A DNA stretch of 64,000 nt. Source: Protula sp. h YS-2021 (lineage: Eukaryota; Annelida; Polychaeta; Sabellida; Serpulidae). The number at the start of each line of letters is the position of its first letter. Within the stretch, counting starts at the first letter, position 1. The notes beneath the pieces were generated by a model. The model saw only the letters and a program-made list of their open reading frames with translations, was not told the origin of the DNA and searched no databases. The stretch is taken from assembly GCA_949752745.1 (NCBI GenBank), contig OX457026.1, positions 69,496,591 through 69,560,590 of the forward strand, in the 5' to 3' direction. Of the stretch, positions 26,294 through 36,482 are shown piece after piece. The position numbers and the translations under genes were made by a program.

Positions 26294-28909
26294 CTAGACC
26301 AAATTTCGCTACACGTAGCGGAATAGCACCCACTTGCAATGGCAGAGACACAACACATCTGGTCAAAGACACATTTTTCAGTGTTTCGACATAATTGTCA
26401 GCTTCGGATTATTATCCTGGACGAGGCCATCGAAATAAATATAATGTAACCTCATTTGGGCACAAATAAATCAAATTCAGTTTTCTAACCGTTTTTCAGA
26501 CACTGGTCAACTTCCAGTTTTTGACCTTGACCATGATGGAGGAGGTCAAGATCACCGAATTACCTCTTACTCATACCTCATAACGTCTTTTAGGCCCAAA
26601 GGGTCGAAAATGAGCTCAAAATCGCTCCGGTGTTTGACATTGACCGTGACCCAGAAGGTCAAGGTCACCGAGGTACCTCTTATGTAACGTTGTTTAGGCC
26701 CAAAGGGTCGAAAATGAGCTCAAAATCGCTGAATCTTTAACCGTTTTCGAGATAATAGTCAACTTCCGGTTTTTGGAATTGACTGTGACCCAGAAGGTCA
26801 AGGTCACCGAGGTACCTCTTATGTAAAGTTGTGCAGGCCCAAAGGGTCGAAAATGAGCTCAAAATCGTTCTGTCTCTAACTGTTTTCGAGATAATAGTCA
26901 ACTTCCAGTTTTTGACCTTGACCGTGACCCAGAAGGTCAAGGTTTCCGAAGTACCTCTCATGTAACGTTGCTTAGGCCCAAAGGGTCGAAAATGAGCTCA
27001 AAATCGCTCTATCTCTAACTGTTTTCGAGATGATAGTGAACTTCCGGTTTTTGACCTTGACCGTGACCCAGACGGTCAAGGTCACCGAGATACCTCTTAT
27101 GTAACATCTTTTAGGCCCAAAGGGTCGAAAATGAGCTCAAAAACGCTCTATCTCTAACCGTTTTCGAGATAATAGTCAACTTCCGGTTTTCGACATTGAC
27201 CGTGACTCAGAAGGTCAAGGTCACCGAGGTACCTCTTATGTAACGTTGTTTAGGCCCAAAGGATCGAAAATGATCTCAAAATCGCTCTATCTCTAACCGT
27301 TTTCGAGATAATAGTCAATTTCCGGTTTTGGATCTTGACCATGACGGAGGTCAAGGTCACCGAGGTACTTCTTACATAACGTCTTTTAGACCCAAAGGGT
27401 CGAAAATAAGCTCAAAATCGCTGAATCTTTAACCGTTTTCGAGATAATAGTCAACTTCCGGTTTTTGGAATTGACTGTGACCCAGAAGGTCAAGGTCACC
27501 GAGGTACCTCTTATGTAAAGTTGTGCAGGCCCAAAGGGTCGAAAATGAGCTCAAAATCGTTCTGTCTCTAACTGTTTTCGAGATAATAGTCAACTTCCAG
27601 TTTTTGACCTTGACCGTGACCCAGAAGGTCAAGGTTTCCGAAGTACCTCTCATGTAACGTTGCTTAGGCCCAAAGGGTCGAAAATGAGCTCAAAATCGCT
27701 CTATCTCTAACTGTTTTCGAGATGATAGTGAACTTCCGGTTTTTGACCTTGACCGTGACCCAGACGGTCAAGGTCACCGAGATACCTCTTATGTAACATC
27801 TTTTAGGCCCAAAGGGTCGAAAATGAGCTCAAAAACGCTCTATCTCTAACCGTTTTCGAGATAATAGTCAACTTCCGGTTTTCGACATTGACCGTGACTC
27901 AGAAGGTCAAGGTCACCGAGGTACCTCTTTTGTAACGTTGTTTAGGCCCAAAGGATCGAAAATGATCTCAAAATCGCTCTATCTCTAACCGTTTTCGAGA
28001 TAATAGTCAATTTCCGGTTTTGGATCTTGACCATGACGGAGGTCAAGGTCACCGAGGTACTTCTTACATAACGTCTTTTAGACCCAAAGGGTCGAAAATA
28101 AGCTCAAAATCGCTCTATCTCTAACCGTTTGCGAGGTAATAGTCAACTTCCGGTTTTTGGAATTGACCGTGACCCAGAAGGTCAAGGTCACCGAGGTACC
28201 TCTTATGTAAAATTGTGCAGGCCGAAAGGGTCGAAAATGAGCTCAAAATCGTTCTGTCTCTAACTGTTTTCGAGATAATAGTGCACTTCCGGTTTTTGAC
28301 CTTGACCGTGACCCAGACGGTCAAGGTCACCGAGGTACCTCTTATGTAACATCTTTTAGGCCCAAAGGGTCGAAAATGAGCTCATAAACGCTCTATCTCT
28401 AACCGTTTTCGAGATAATAATCAACTTCCGGTTTTCGACATGGACCGTGACTCAGAAGGTCAAGGTCATCGAGGTACCTCTTATGTAACGTTGTTTAGGC
28501 CCAAAGGATCGAAAATGATCTCAAAATCGCTCTATTTCTAACCGTTTTCGAGATAATGGTCAACTTCCGGTTTTGGACCTTGACCATGACAGAGGAGGTC
28601 AAGGCCACCGAGGTACCGCTTACATAACGTCTTTTAGGCCCAAAGGGTCGAAAATAAGCTCAAAATCGCTCTATCTCTAACCGTTTTCGAGATGATAGTG
28701 AATGATAATGATAAATTTGCGGATTTCACGACATCTCATCACCCTCTATCTATGTGCCAAATTTCATCGTGCTACGTCAAATAGCGCAGGAGGAGTTTTC
28801 TGGAAACCTCCGTGACGAAAAAAAAAACAAAAAACCAAAAAAAGGAAGGAATAAACAGCCAAAATTCTTTGCAAAGCATACCCATTTGCAAACTGTGTTT
28901 GCAAGTGGA
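26294..28909 (-). mobile_element. large HINE/pearl-like element with expanded tandem core
   Basis: In minus-strand orientation the 5' end is TCCACTTGCAAACACAG (28909 downward). It is followed by the CTCCTGCGCTATTTGACG / GATGAAATTTGGCACATAGA segment shared with the copy at 23882. About fifteen 139-bp monomers follow, then GCAAGTGGGTGC (26339-26328), a CGCTACGTGTAGCG hairpin and GGTCTAG ending at 26294. The element is about 2.6 kb, roughly twice the size of its neighbour because the tandem core has expanded. No coding sequence is present. Confidence 0.72.
26719..28690 (-). repeat. 692-bp higher-order repeat of the 139-bp monomer
   Basis: A five-monomer block (4 x 139 + 136 bp) at about 26719-27410 is repeated at 27411-28102 with very few differences (for example CTTATG versus CTTTTG near 27237/27929). 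A third copy begins at 28103 but has only four monomers. The 74-residue frames at 26737 and 27429 are identical, which shows the near identity of copies 1 and 2. These frames are repeat translation, not genes. Confidence 0.9.
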
Positions 28910-29603
28910 AAAAATGCAATGTCCCAATAAAATCTTTGACATCACTTAGTTCTATTAAAGCTTCAAAGAATTTGCAAGTCTGGAACAAGTGGCCTGAAAA
29001 CGCGTTTTTGGAGCCATTTTTATTGAGAAAAAGCAAGTTCTAAGATAAATAACAGGTTTTAAGATTAATCTCCCATCTCTGAGACCACTGAAGTATTTTT
29101 TCAATGTTTTGGACAGATCTTGTCCCCTGATAGCTTCGCCCTGGGTCAGGATATCCTAGGATATCTTGACCCCCTATAGGATAACCCCCTATGAAAACCA
29201 AGTTAATCTGTTAATGACCGAACTACAAAAACTTATTTTATCCCTGGATAAGTGGGAGGAGCCTGTTTACCACAGGCGTCGGTGTATCATAAATCACCAG
29301 AAAGGTAAAAAAAAAAACGTATATCTGGTATATTTTATTTCTCATTACATTTGACTGTTCTGAGAATAGCCATCGCAATTTGCCAACTTAGAAAACATCT
29401 CGGTGTGTTCACTTAAGTATTTTCCGACGAGCATTGAATGTGGATTAAAGGATAAGGTCAACTGCAATTAAAAACGCTATTCATTCATAAAAGGCTGTTG
29501 CATGATTAATCACACTAACATCAGTCAAACATGAAACACTGGCTGCTATTTGTTTGAAGACAAAATCCTTGTTATTTTTATGGAGTCAAGTTTCTATATG
29601 AAA
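28910..29603. other. non-coding spacer with a GATATC/CCTAGG palindrome
   Basis: The palindromic block AGGATATCCTAGGATATCT lies at 29148-29166, next to TTGACCCCCTATAGGATAACCC. The same 19 bases recur at 31288-31306, beyond the other end of the next element. No gene is supported. Confidence 0.6.
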
Positions 29604-29772
29604 CTAGACAGAATTCCGCCAGATAGCGGAATAGACCCACTTGCAGAAACCACTAAAGAAAATATTTGCATTAAACTATGACCAAGAACCTCAAAGTCAA
29701 GCAGTACCATTTTTTTTAGCTCAACATCACTCAAAATCTCTAACCGTTTTCGAGATAACCGTAAACTTCCGG

Positions 29773-30775
29773 TGGAGCAGTCCAGATTATACCCCCAAGC
29801 CAGATTATACCCGGGGTTAAAATGCCCTAGGCCAGAATATACCTAGGGGTATAATCCGGCCTAAGCTATTTTAACCCCGGGTATATTTTGAGTTTAGGCA
29901 ATTTCAACCCCCTGGTCAAGATTATACCCCCGCCTATGAAATTTAAAAATGAAAAAAAAAATCTTTCGCTTAAATATAAATCACACATAAAAGCTTTTGA
30001 ATAAGAATAGCAATAACCTCTGTCAAAGGGAGACAAGTCGTATATGAATTATTATAGAATTAGTAGACATTCCTGAACTAACATAACTTGTATATTTGTA
30101 ATTACATAAAATAGACAAAACGAGATAAAACCTTAAGCAAGATTTCTCAACCCTACTGCTGGAAGGGCATGGAGAAGGACGCCAAGGATTATGTGCAGAA
30201 ATGTGAAGAATGCTTTGTCATCAACCCCAAGATCAGCAAAGCAGCACCACCACTAAACAACATTAGCGTGCCTGCCGAGATCTGGAGTCTGGTCGGTATC
30301 AACGTCATCGGGCCCCTCCAAGGAACTGCAAGCGAAAACAAATACATCGTAGCGATAACAGACCATTTTTCGAAGTGGTCAGAAGCAGCGCCGATTCCAG
30401 ACAAAAGTGCGGCTTCAGTAGCACAATTCTTGTATTTCATAGTGTGCAAATTGGGGCGTGTTGATACCCTAATCAGTGATCAGGGTCTAGAATTAGTGCA
30501 TCTTGTCATTGACGGTCTAATGGACCGCTTTCAGATGGAACACGTATAACCTCGGCATACCATCCGCAGTCAAATGGGCAACCAGAACGCATGAACACAT
30601 TAAAAAACCTTCAACAAGTCGGGTATAATCTGGCTCGGGGGAATTAAAATGGCCTGGGCCAAAATATCTCCGGGGTATAAAGCGACCTAGGCCCTATTAT
30701 ACCTCGGGGATAATCTGGTCTAGGCCGTTTTATGCCCGGGTATATTCTGGACGGGGATTAAACTAGCCTGCTACA
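29773..30775 (+). mobile_element. nested Ginger-like DNA transposon, non-autonomous
   Basis: This 1,003-bp insert interrupts a CTTCCGGTTTTTGAC segment of a 139-bp monomer. CCGG is present on both sides (29769-29772 and 30776-30779), a 4-bp target duplication. The termini are imperfect inverted repeats, TGGAGCAGTCCAG on the left and TGTAGCAGGCTAG on the right in reverse complement, 10 of 13 matching. Inside them lie inverted arrays of CCAGATTATACCCC, CCTAGGCC and CCCGGG motifs (29783-29935 and 30618-30770). The core is a Gypsy-type integrase fragment. A 4-bp duplication, TGT termini and a Gypsy-related integrase are the known features of Ginger transposons. Subterminal divergence leaves the exact family open. 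Confidence 0.55.
30133..30600 (+). pseudogene. Gypsy/Ginger-type integrase fragment, decayed
   Basis: The frame opens inside the zinc-binding region (YCWKGMEKDAKDYVQKCEEC: the CxxC half of an HHCC finger, without the two histidines). It runs through the integrase core (VIGPLQ, YIVAITDHFSKWSEAAPI, LISDQG). The usual first catalytic Asp before VIGPL is Asn (GIN). The second Asp (SDQG) is present. After a stop at 30547-30549, the region with the third catalytic residue (YHPQSNGQPE) continues in a different phase, with an apparent D35E spacing. A truncated N-terminus, a lost Asp and a frameshift make it inactive. It lies inside the nested element at 29773-30775. Confidence 0.8.
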
Positions 30776-31221
30776 CCGGTTTTTTGACTATGATCGTAAC
30801 CGAGAAGTCAAGGTCACTAAGGTACCTCTTATGTGACGTTGTTTAGGGCCAAAAGGTCCAAAATGAGCTCACAATAGCTCTATCTCTAACCGCTTTCGAG
30901 ATAATAGTCAACTTTTGGTTTTTGATCTTGACCGTGACTGAAAAGGTCAAGGTCACCGAAGTAACTCTTATGTAGTGTTGTAGGCCTAAAGAGTAGAAAA
31001 TGAGCTCAAAATCGTTCTATCTGTAGCCGTGTTAGAGATAATAGTCAGCTACCGATTTTGGACTTTTACCGGGATTCAGAAAGTTAAGGTCACCTCCCTC
31101 TGTCAAAAACTGTAGGAGTTTTATGAAAATCACCCAAACGGAATAAAGAGAAAAAAAACACAGAAACTTCGAGAAAAACTACAAACTTATGCCGAGTTGC
31201 AATTGAAGTTTGCAAATGGGA

Positions 31222-31380
31222 ATTATGTCAGAGGCACGAAGATATCCCGGGATATCTTAGGTATGATAGGATACATTGGCCCCTTTTAGGATATCCTAGG
31301 ATATCTGGCCAGTACTATTTTTGCTATTCAGTGACCCTGCCGGGGATGAGGAACAAGGTTAATTTACGCATAACAGCCGT
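31222..31380. other. palindrome-rich flank
   Basis: Contains GATATCCCGGGATATC (31239-31254) and AGGATATCCTAGGATATCT (31288-31306), matching the block at 29148-29166 on the other side of the interrupted element. Confidence 0.55.
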
Positions 31381-31660
31381 CAATGTGGGTAGCATCCATA
31401 CTACGGTCAAGGCGGGGTAACGCCCGTAACACGCTCAGGGAGGGTAATATCCATACTACGGTCAAGGCGGATAACACTCGTACCACGGTTAGGGCAGGGA
31501 AACATCTAAACTACGGTTAAGTTGGGGTAACACCTGTACCACGGTAAAAGCAGAATCACACATGTACCAGGGCCAAAACGAAGCAGCATCCGTACCACGG
31601 TCAAGGCAGGTAAAAGCCGTACAACAATTAGGGTGGAGTAAAACCCGTACGGGCTAACGA
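31381..31660 (+). repeat. degenerate minisatellite, about 30-bp unit
   Basis: About nine diverged copies of a roughly 30-bp unit with a core like CCGTACCACGGTCAAGG preceded by GGGTAACA. Spacing varies between about 27 and 34 bp and the ends fade into AT-rich DNA. Confidence 0.75.
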
Positions 31661-31951
31661 CCACACCACAACTTATCGCATTTGCTATTAAGCATTAAAC
31701 TGTTAAGATTAACGCTGATTTGTTAATTGATCAGTTGTTTTTATTGCACTGATAACACCACGGTAGGTAATTTAACTGATTTCGATTCTTTGCTTTCACT
31801 GATATTCTTCTAAAGTTAACCATTCACTTGATTTAACATTCAAGTCACCGAAACATGAGATTAGCTGAGCTTTTTGAGTAGATCCCTCTTAAATAAGCAA
31901 ATCTAATCCTGCAACGGTATGTTCATTCTGCTGCTTAACAATCAAGCCTAA

Positions 31952-32430
31952 CTAGTCCAAATTCTGTTAGATAGCGGAATGATCCACTCCACTTGTATAA
32001 TCCACGAGAAAAACTAAATGCAGTATAACACGGAGGTTAAGGTCGTCAAGGTACCCCTTACACAACGTCTTTTAGGCCCAAGGGATCGAAAATGAGCTCA
32101 AAACGCTCTATCGCTAACAGTTTTCGAGGTAATTATCAAGTTCCGGTTTTCGAACCTGACCGAGAAGGTCAAGGTCACCGAAGTATCACTTATATAACGT
32201 CTTTTAGGCCCAAAGGGTCGAAGATCTCTAACCATTTTCAAGATAAATCGTCCTATCGCTGACAATTCATGGGATGCAAAGTCAATCTTTAGGTTACTTG
32301 GTAACTCTCCACTCAAACCCCACATGTTGTCAAAGAGAAATTTGTAGCCATGTTCGTGATAAATAGGGTTTCAAAAAAATATTTAGACCTCAGTTTGACT
32401 TTGATCTTCAGTATCAAAGTAAAAAAAGAT
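31952..32430 (-). mobile_element. Helitron/Helentron-like element, partial
   Basis: On the minus strand the 3' end reads GTGGATCATTCCGCTATCTAACAGAATTTGGACTAG, ending at 31952. One to two diverged 139-bp monomers follow (32030-32250), then a TTTGACTTTGATCTTCAG palindrome-like stretch. The 5' terminus is not recognisable, so the copy is truncated or decayed. Confidence 0.5.
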
Positions 32431-32579
32431 CTTACCACTCTTAAGGTAAGATATGGAAATCTGTTGAGCTTTCATACTGCGGTTTTGTTTACGATTAATT
32501 AATCCTTAATGCCATTAGTTAATCCGGAGTGTGTGCTTTTCACACTGGGGATTTGATGCACAGTATGACAAGAGCGTCA

Positions 32580-33395
32580 GTTTTATCCGTTCTGTTGGAT
32601 AAGTGCCAAAATAATAGCTGTCTAACAAAGACCGGATAAACAGTCAACGGTCAAAATGGCGGCTGCCAAAAGTTGAGGCTCAAATGTAAGGCGGATAAAT
32701 TGGCGACGAACTAATATTGGTTGAAATGACATTGAATAAACTTTTTTTAACTTAATCAACTCTACTATCAATAAACTTGCGCTGAATTTAAATATGGTTA
32801 TTTATAAATATCGTTCGTCACAAGAATAAATAATGGGAATAAAATGCAACTTTTAATGACATTATTTTGCTCCACTCTGAAGTTTGAACAAAAGATGACT
32901 CTAGACCTAAATGCAAACTATGGTTGAAGGACACCGTAAATTAACATTGCTTGTCGTGCGACTCACGATATCCAGATTTTATGCCTGCTAGAAGGGCTAG
33001 ACTCGACATGCTGAGATGCTAACAGTACCTTAAATAAACATAGCATCGCTGCTTAAATATTGAGTATCATAAAACAGGACATTTTCTCTTAATTCTGGTA
33101 AAATCCTAAAGGCAAAACTAGTCTGGGTTAATGGTGGGAGACAAAAGCCTCCGTGTTTGTCAATATTCTCTTCTGTAATGTCCGAAATATCCGAGTAAAA
33201 CCTTCGACCTACTCCCACCTACTCTATGACTGTCATAGGAGGGAGGGGTGTTCATTAAACATTTCCCAATGTTTTTTGTGAAGGAAACCTTTGATGAAGG
33301 AATGGACGACGTTTTATCCGCCTTTGTTTCTGTCGACGTTTTGATCGTTAATGTTTTATCCATCGGTATTTTCACCGTCGATGTTATGTCAGATA
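32580..33395. mobile_element. second copy of the GGATAAA-ended MITE-like family
   Basis: The left part (32584-32720) carries GACCGGATAAACAG, ACGGTCAAAATGG and GGCGGATAAATTGGCGACG. The right part (33303-33395), reverse complemented, carries GGCGGATAAAACGTCGTCC and ACCGATGGATAAAAC. The interior aligns to 21900-22130. It is longer than the first copy, with extra sequence between about 32980 and 33290. Confidence 0.45.
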
Positions 33396-33401
33396 CCCTC
33401 T

Positions 33402-33489
33402 TTTATATATGATACACAGTCCCATTCTGTGCTGTCAAAAGCTTTTTCGAAATCTAGGATAAGGAACCGGCTGGTATATTTTCTCTGTT
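33402..33489 (-). pseudogene. LINE reverse-transcriptase fragment
   Basis: On the minus strand the translation contains RFLILDFEKAFDSTEWD, the conserved non-LTR retrotransposon RT motif (LDFEKAFDSxxW) with its catalytic Asp. The similarity is confined to about 30 codons, and a stop follows in the adjoining inverted-repeat element. This is a short orphan fragment. The clade cannot be assigned from so little sequence. Confidence 0.75.
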
Positions 33490-33524
33490 GGTATAATTAC
33501 ACTTGAAGATTTTGAATCCCGTGG

Positions 33525-34632
33525 TTCATTGTTTTCGTACGACTCGGTAAGATGTGTCAGTGTGTTTCCTTTTTTCCCGCAAAAACTTTTTCACGCGAAC
33601 TCCTCTGAGAGGGCTAGGGCTAAAACTGCCAAATTAGGAAGAGACATAATGTCTATTTGGACTAGCTCAATTTTTTTTAAATCATTAAATTTTTGTTTGC
33701 AAAAACTGGCATTGAAATTTACAATTTGAAAACTTTGTCAGACGAACTCCTCTGAGACGGCTAGGGCTAAAGCGACTAAATTTGGCAGAGACATAATGTG
33801 CCATGTGTAGACCTGGTATGATAACAGCATAGGCATATTGATCGTCCAACTGTACGTTGTGTATGTGTGTATGTTGACTGCAGCGTGTCAGTTTTTTCGA
33901 ATTTTCTAAAGAATATCGGGCCTAAAAGAAATATGTATAAGAAATATATGTACATATTGCTTTAAAAAGTTTTTAATTTAATGATAATTCACATTGAAAG
34001 ATGAAATTTGGCTCCCTGCTAGAGGATGAGTAGACATGAAATCCGCATGTTTTTTTTACCATGAGCATTACCATGACTATTATCTCGAAAGCGGTGTAGA
34101 GATAGAGCGATTATGAGGTTATTAACCTTTGGGCCTAAAAAACCATATATATGAGGTACCTCATTGACCCTGACCTCCTTGGTCATGGTAAATCTGGAAA
34201 ACCGGAAATTGAACGTTATCTCGAAAACGGTTACAGACAGATCGATTTTGAAACACGATATGTAAGAGGTACATCGGTGATATTGATCTCCTCGGTCATG
34301 GTCAAGTCCGGAACCAGAATGTGAAGGTTATCTCGAAAAGCGATTTTGAGCTTATTTTCAACCCTTTGGGCCTAAAAGACGATGTGTAAGAGGTACTTCG
34401 GTGACCTTGAACTCCTCGGTCATAGTCAAGGTGAAAAACCGGAAGTCGACCATTATCTCGAAAACGATTAAAGATATAGCGATTTTGAGCTTATTTGGGA
34501 CCTTTTGGCCCTAAAAGGCGATCTGAGACGTGACTCCTAGTTCATGCTCAATTTTGAATTTTGAACCTTCAAAATCGTATTTTTTATGGCCTCAAGTGAA
34601 ATTTTTGCTACTCGGTAGCGAAAACGGTCTAG
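33525..34632 (+). mobile_element. Helitron/Helentron-like element, second subtype
   Basis: Same subtype as 15541-16502. The start is TTCATTGTTTTCGTACGA. Two copies of the GAACTCCTCTGAGA..GGCTAGGGCTAAA..GGCAGAGACATAATG block follow (33598-33650 and 33733-33800), then diverged 139-bp monomers (34060-34520). The 3' end is TTTTTGCTACTCGGTAGCGAAAACGGTCTAG ending at 34632, followed by TTTA. Confidence 0.65.
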
Positions 34633-36480
34633 TTTAAACTTAAACTAAGTTAACTTTTTCCCAGATGGGTCTGGACAGCATTATTTGAATGATTCATTCT
34701 CCTCTAAATTTGGGCTTATTGTTGACAAGAGTTTACTTGCTTTGCAGAAATATATAAGTAGTTATGTCAGTAAGCATTTTGCTGCCCTAGAGTCACCGAC
34801 TGGCCCGCAAAAACCTCAATCCAGGTGCGGTTATTAACAGTAGCACTCTGCTAGCTATTGTCATAATGACGCTATAAAAAGCAATTATAAATGCCAGTTT
34901 GGTTTACAGGTCATTGGCGCAAACGTAGAAAAGCCGGATAAGAATTTGTTTAGACAGAGTCCGTGTGGCTTTTTTTTTAACAGCTATTGGTGTTCATGTT
35001 CGCTTGGTTCCTTTGAATAGATTTATAAATTGATTAAAATTGGGTTTGCTTTGTGCTATAAAGATACGCAATTGAGTTTATAATAAACATAATTGAGTTG
35101 AAGGATAATTGTATTAGAAAGACAGGTTAACAATAGCTACATAAATATATGCCCTCAAAGATTAGACTTGTGTAGATACACCGAAAGAATAACATTTAAA
35201 AAGCTTTGGACTGTCTTAGAATGTCAAATCTAAGACTATGAACAAATATTTTCCAAGGGTAAAAATCATAATGTAATGTAAACCAGCTGTACCGGCTACA
35301 ACAATGGTATTTTTCGCTTCACTTCATTATTCAAATGAAATCCGAAGCACTCCTATCAATACCTATTACAGTTATTAGCCAACGGAAGCTAAATTGATAC
35401 CTTCATATTGGTTTCTAATCTATCACGGCATTGGATCTATAGACACAAGCGGGTGGTGTAAAAAGAAACTCACCCGCAAGGAATTATTCGGCTTTGTGGA
35501 ATTTAAAATATATTCAAGAGATCGCACTTATGTGAACTCGGGATTGCATGGAACCAGACAGCGTCTGCGGTTGTGCCACGGTCGAAAGGTCACGTGATTC
35601 TGCAAGTCAAAGTCGAACAGTACTAGGTCACTTTTTACAGATGATTTCTCGCCTTTCCAACCATAATCAAGCCTCCTTAGGCATATCACTTTATACATAA
35701 AAGATTTATATTTATATATTTTATTGGGCTACAAGACAACGTGGCCTGAAGGCAAAATTCTTTGAAATTTTATAGCTTCTTCATTGTGCCCCACAAAAAT
35801 GATTTCCCCCTCTCCCTTTTTTATTCAAAAAAAGGCTGCATTTGTTATTCTTAATTTAAATTGACGGGGTTGTGTGAGTTCGTTGGTTTAAGAATCGAAT
35901 ATCTAACCAACTTACATGATAAACCTTGAGATAAATATATATATATGAAAAAAACATCGGAGGTGAGCTTGGTTTTGAGTACTTTTTACTTGCTGGCCCA
36001 CAAACCACAGAACCACACTCACATCTTACCGACTATGAACATTGGTGATCATTGATGACAAATCAAAACATCGCAAAGATTATAAGCAGACCAAAAATAC
36101 ACTGCCATATGAGATATGCAACAAGTTTATAGTGGGGTCATTGGGTTTTTCCGGGATCCTGTTCCCACGCACCTTGTGCTCGATATCTTTGTCTCGACTT
36201 GGGTTTTCAGATGATTAGCTTTTATCTGTGTGATAAAGGTCTACTTGGCTCTTATAAACATTTTATTTTGATTCAGGGTAAATGCGGTTGGGTCTTTCGC
36301 CTTTTTTCAGCTCTAATATCCTGGAAAATAATAAACCCATAGCGGTCTCGCATTTTTGCTCTGACTTGTGACCCAGCAATAAGTTTCCCACATGCTGCTA
36401 AAACGAGCAATCGGCTGATCTCTAATATCGCTTTACACCTTCCATCTTATCCGGGCATCTAATATACTATGATTTGTAAC
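34633..36480. other. non-coding DNA, no gene recognised
   Basis: AT-rich sequence. Short frames (for example 35394-35597) have no family motif. No repeat array was noted apart from a short TA run near 35935-35945. Confidence 0.5.
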
Positions 36481-36482
36481 AT

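Larger units (their letters stand above)
29604..31221 (-). mobile_element. HINE/pearl-like element interrupted by a nested transposon
   Basis: On the minus strand the 5' end is TCCCATTTGCAAACTTC (31221 downward). The 3' end is GGTCTATTCCGCTATCTGGCGGAATTCTGTCTAG ending at 29604: a hairpin, then CTAG, then TTT. Diverged 139-bp monomers lie at 29735-29772 and 30776-31090. The intervening sequence is a separate element inserted within one monomer. Confidence 0.65.

Noticed and set aside
26737..28330. Three similar minus-strand frames of 69-74 codons, two identical
   Set aside because: They are the 139-bp/692-bp repeat read in one phase; identity reflects DNA duplication, not protein conservation.
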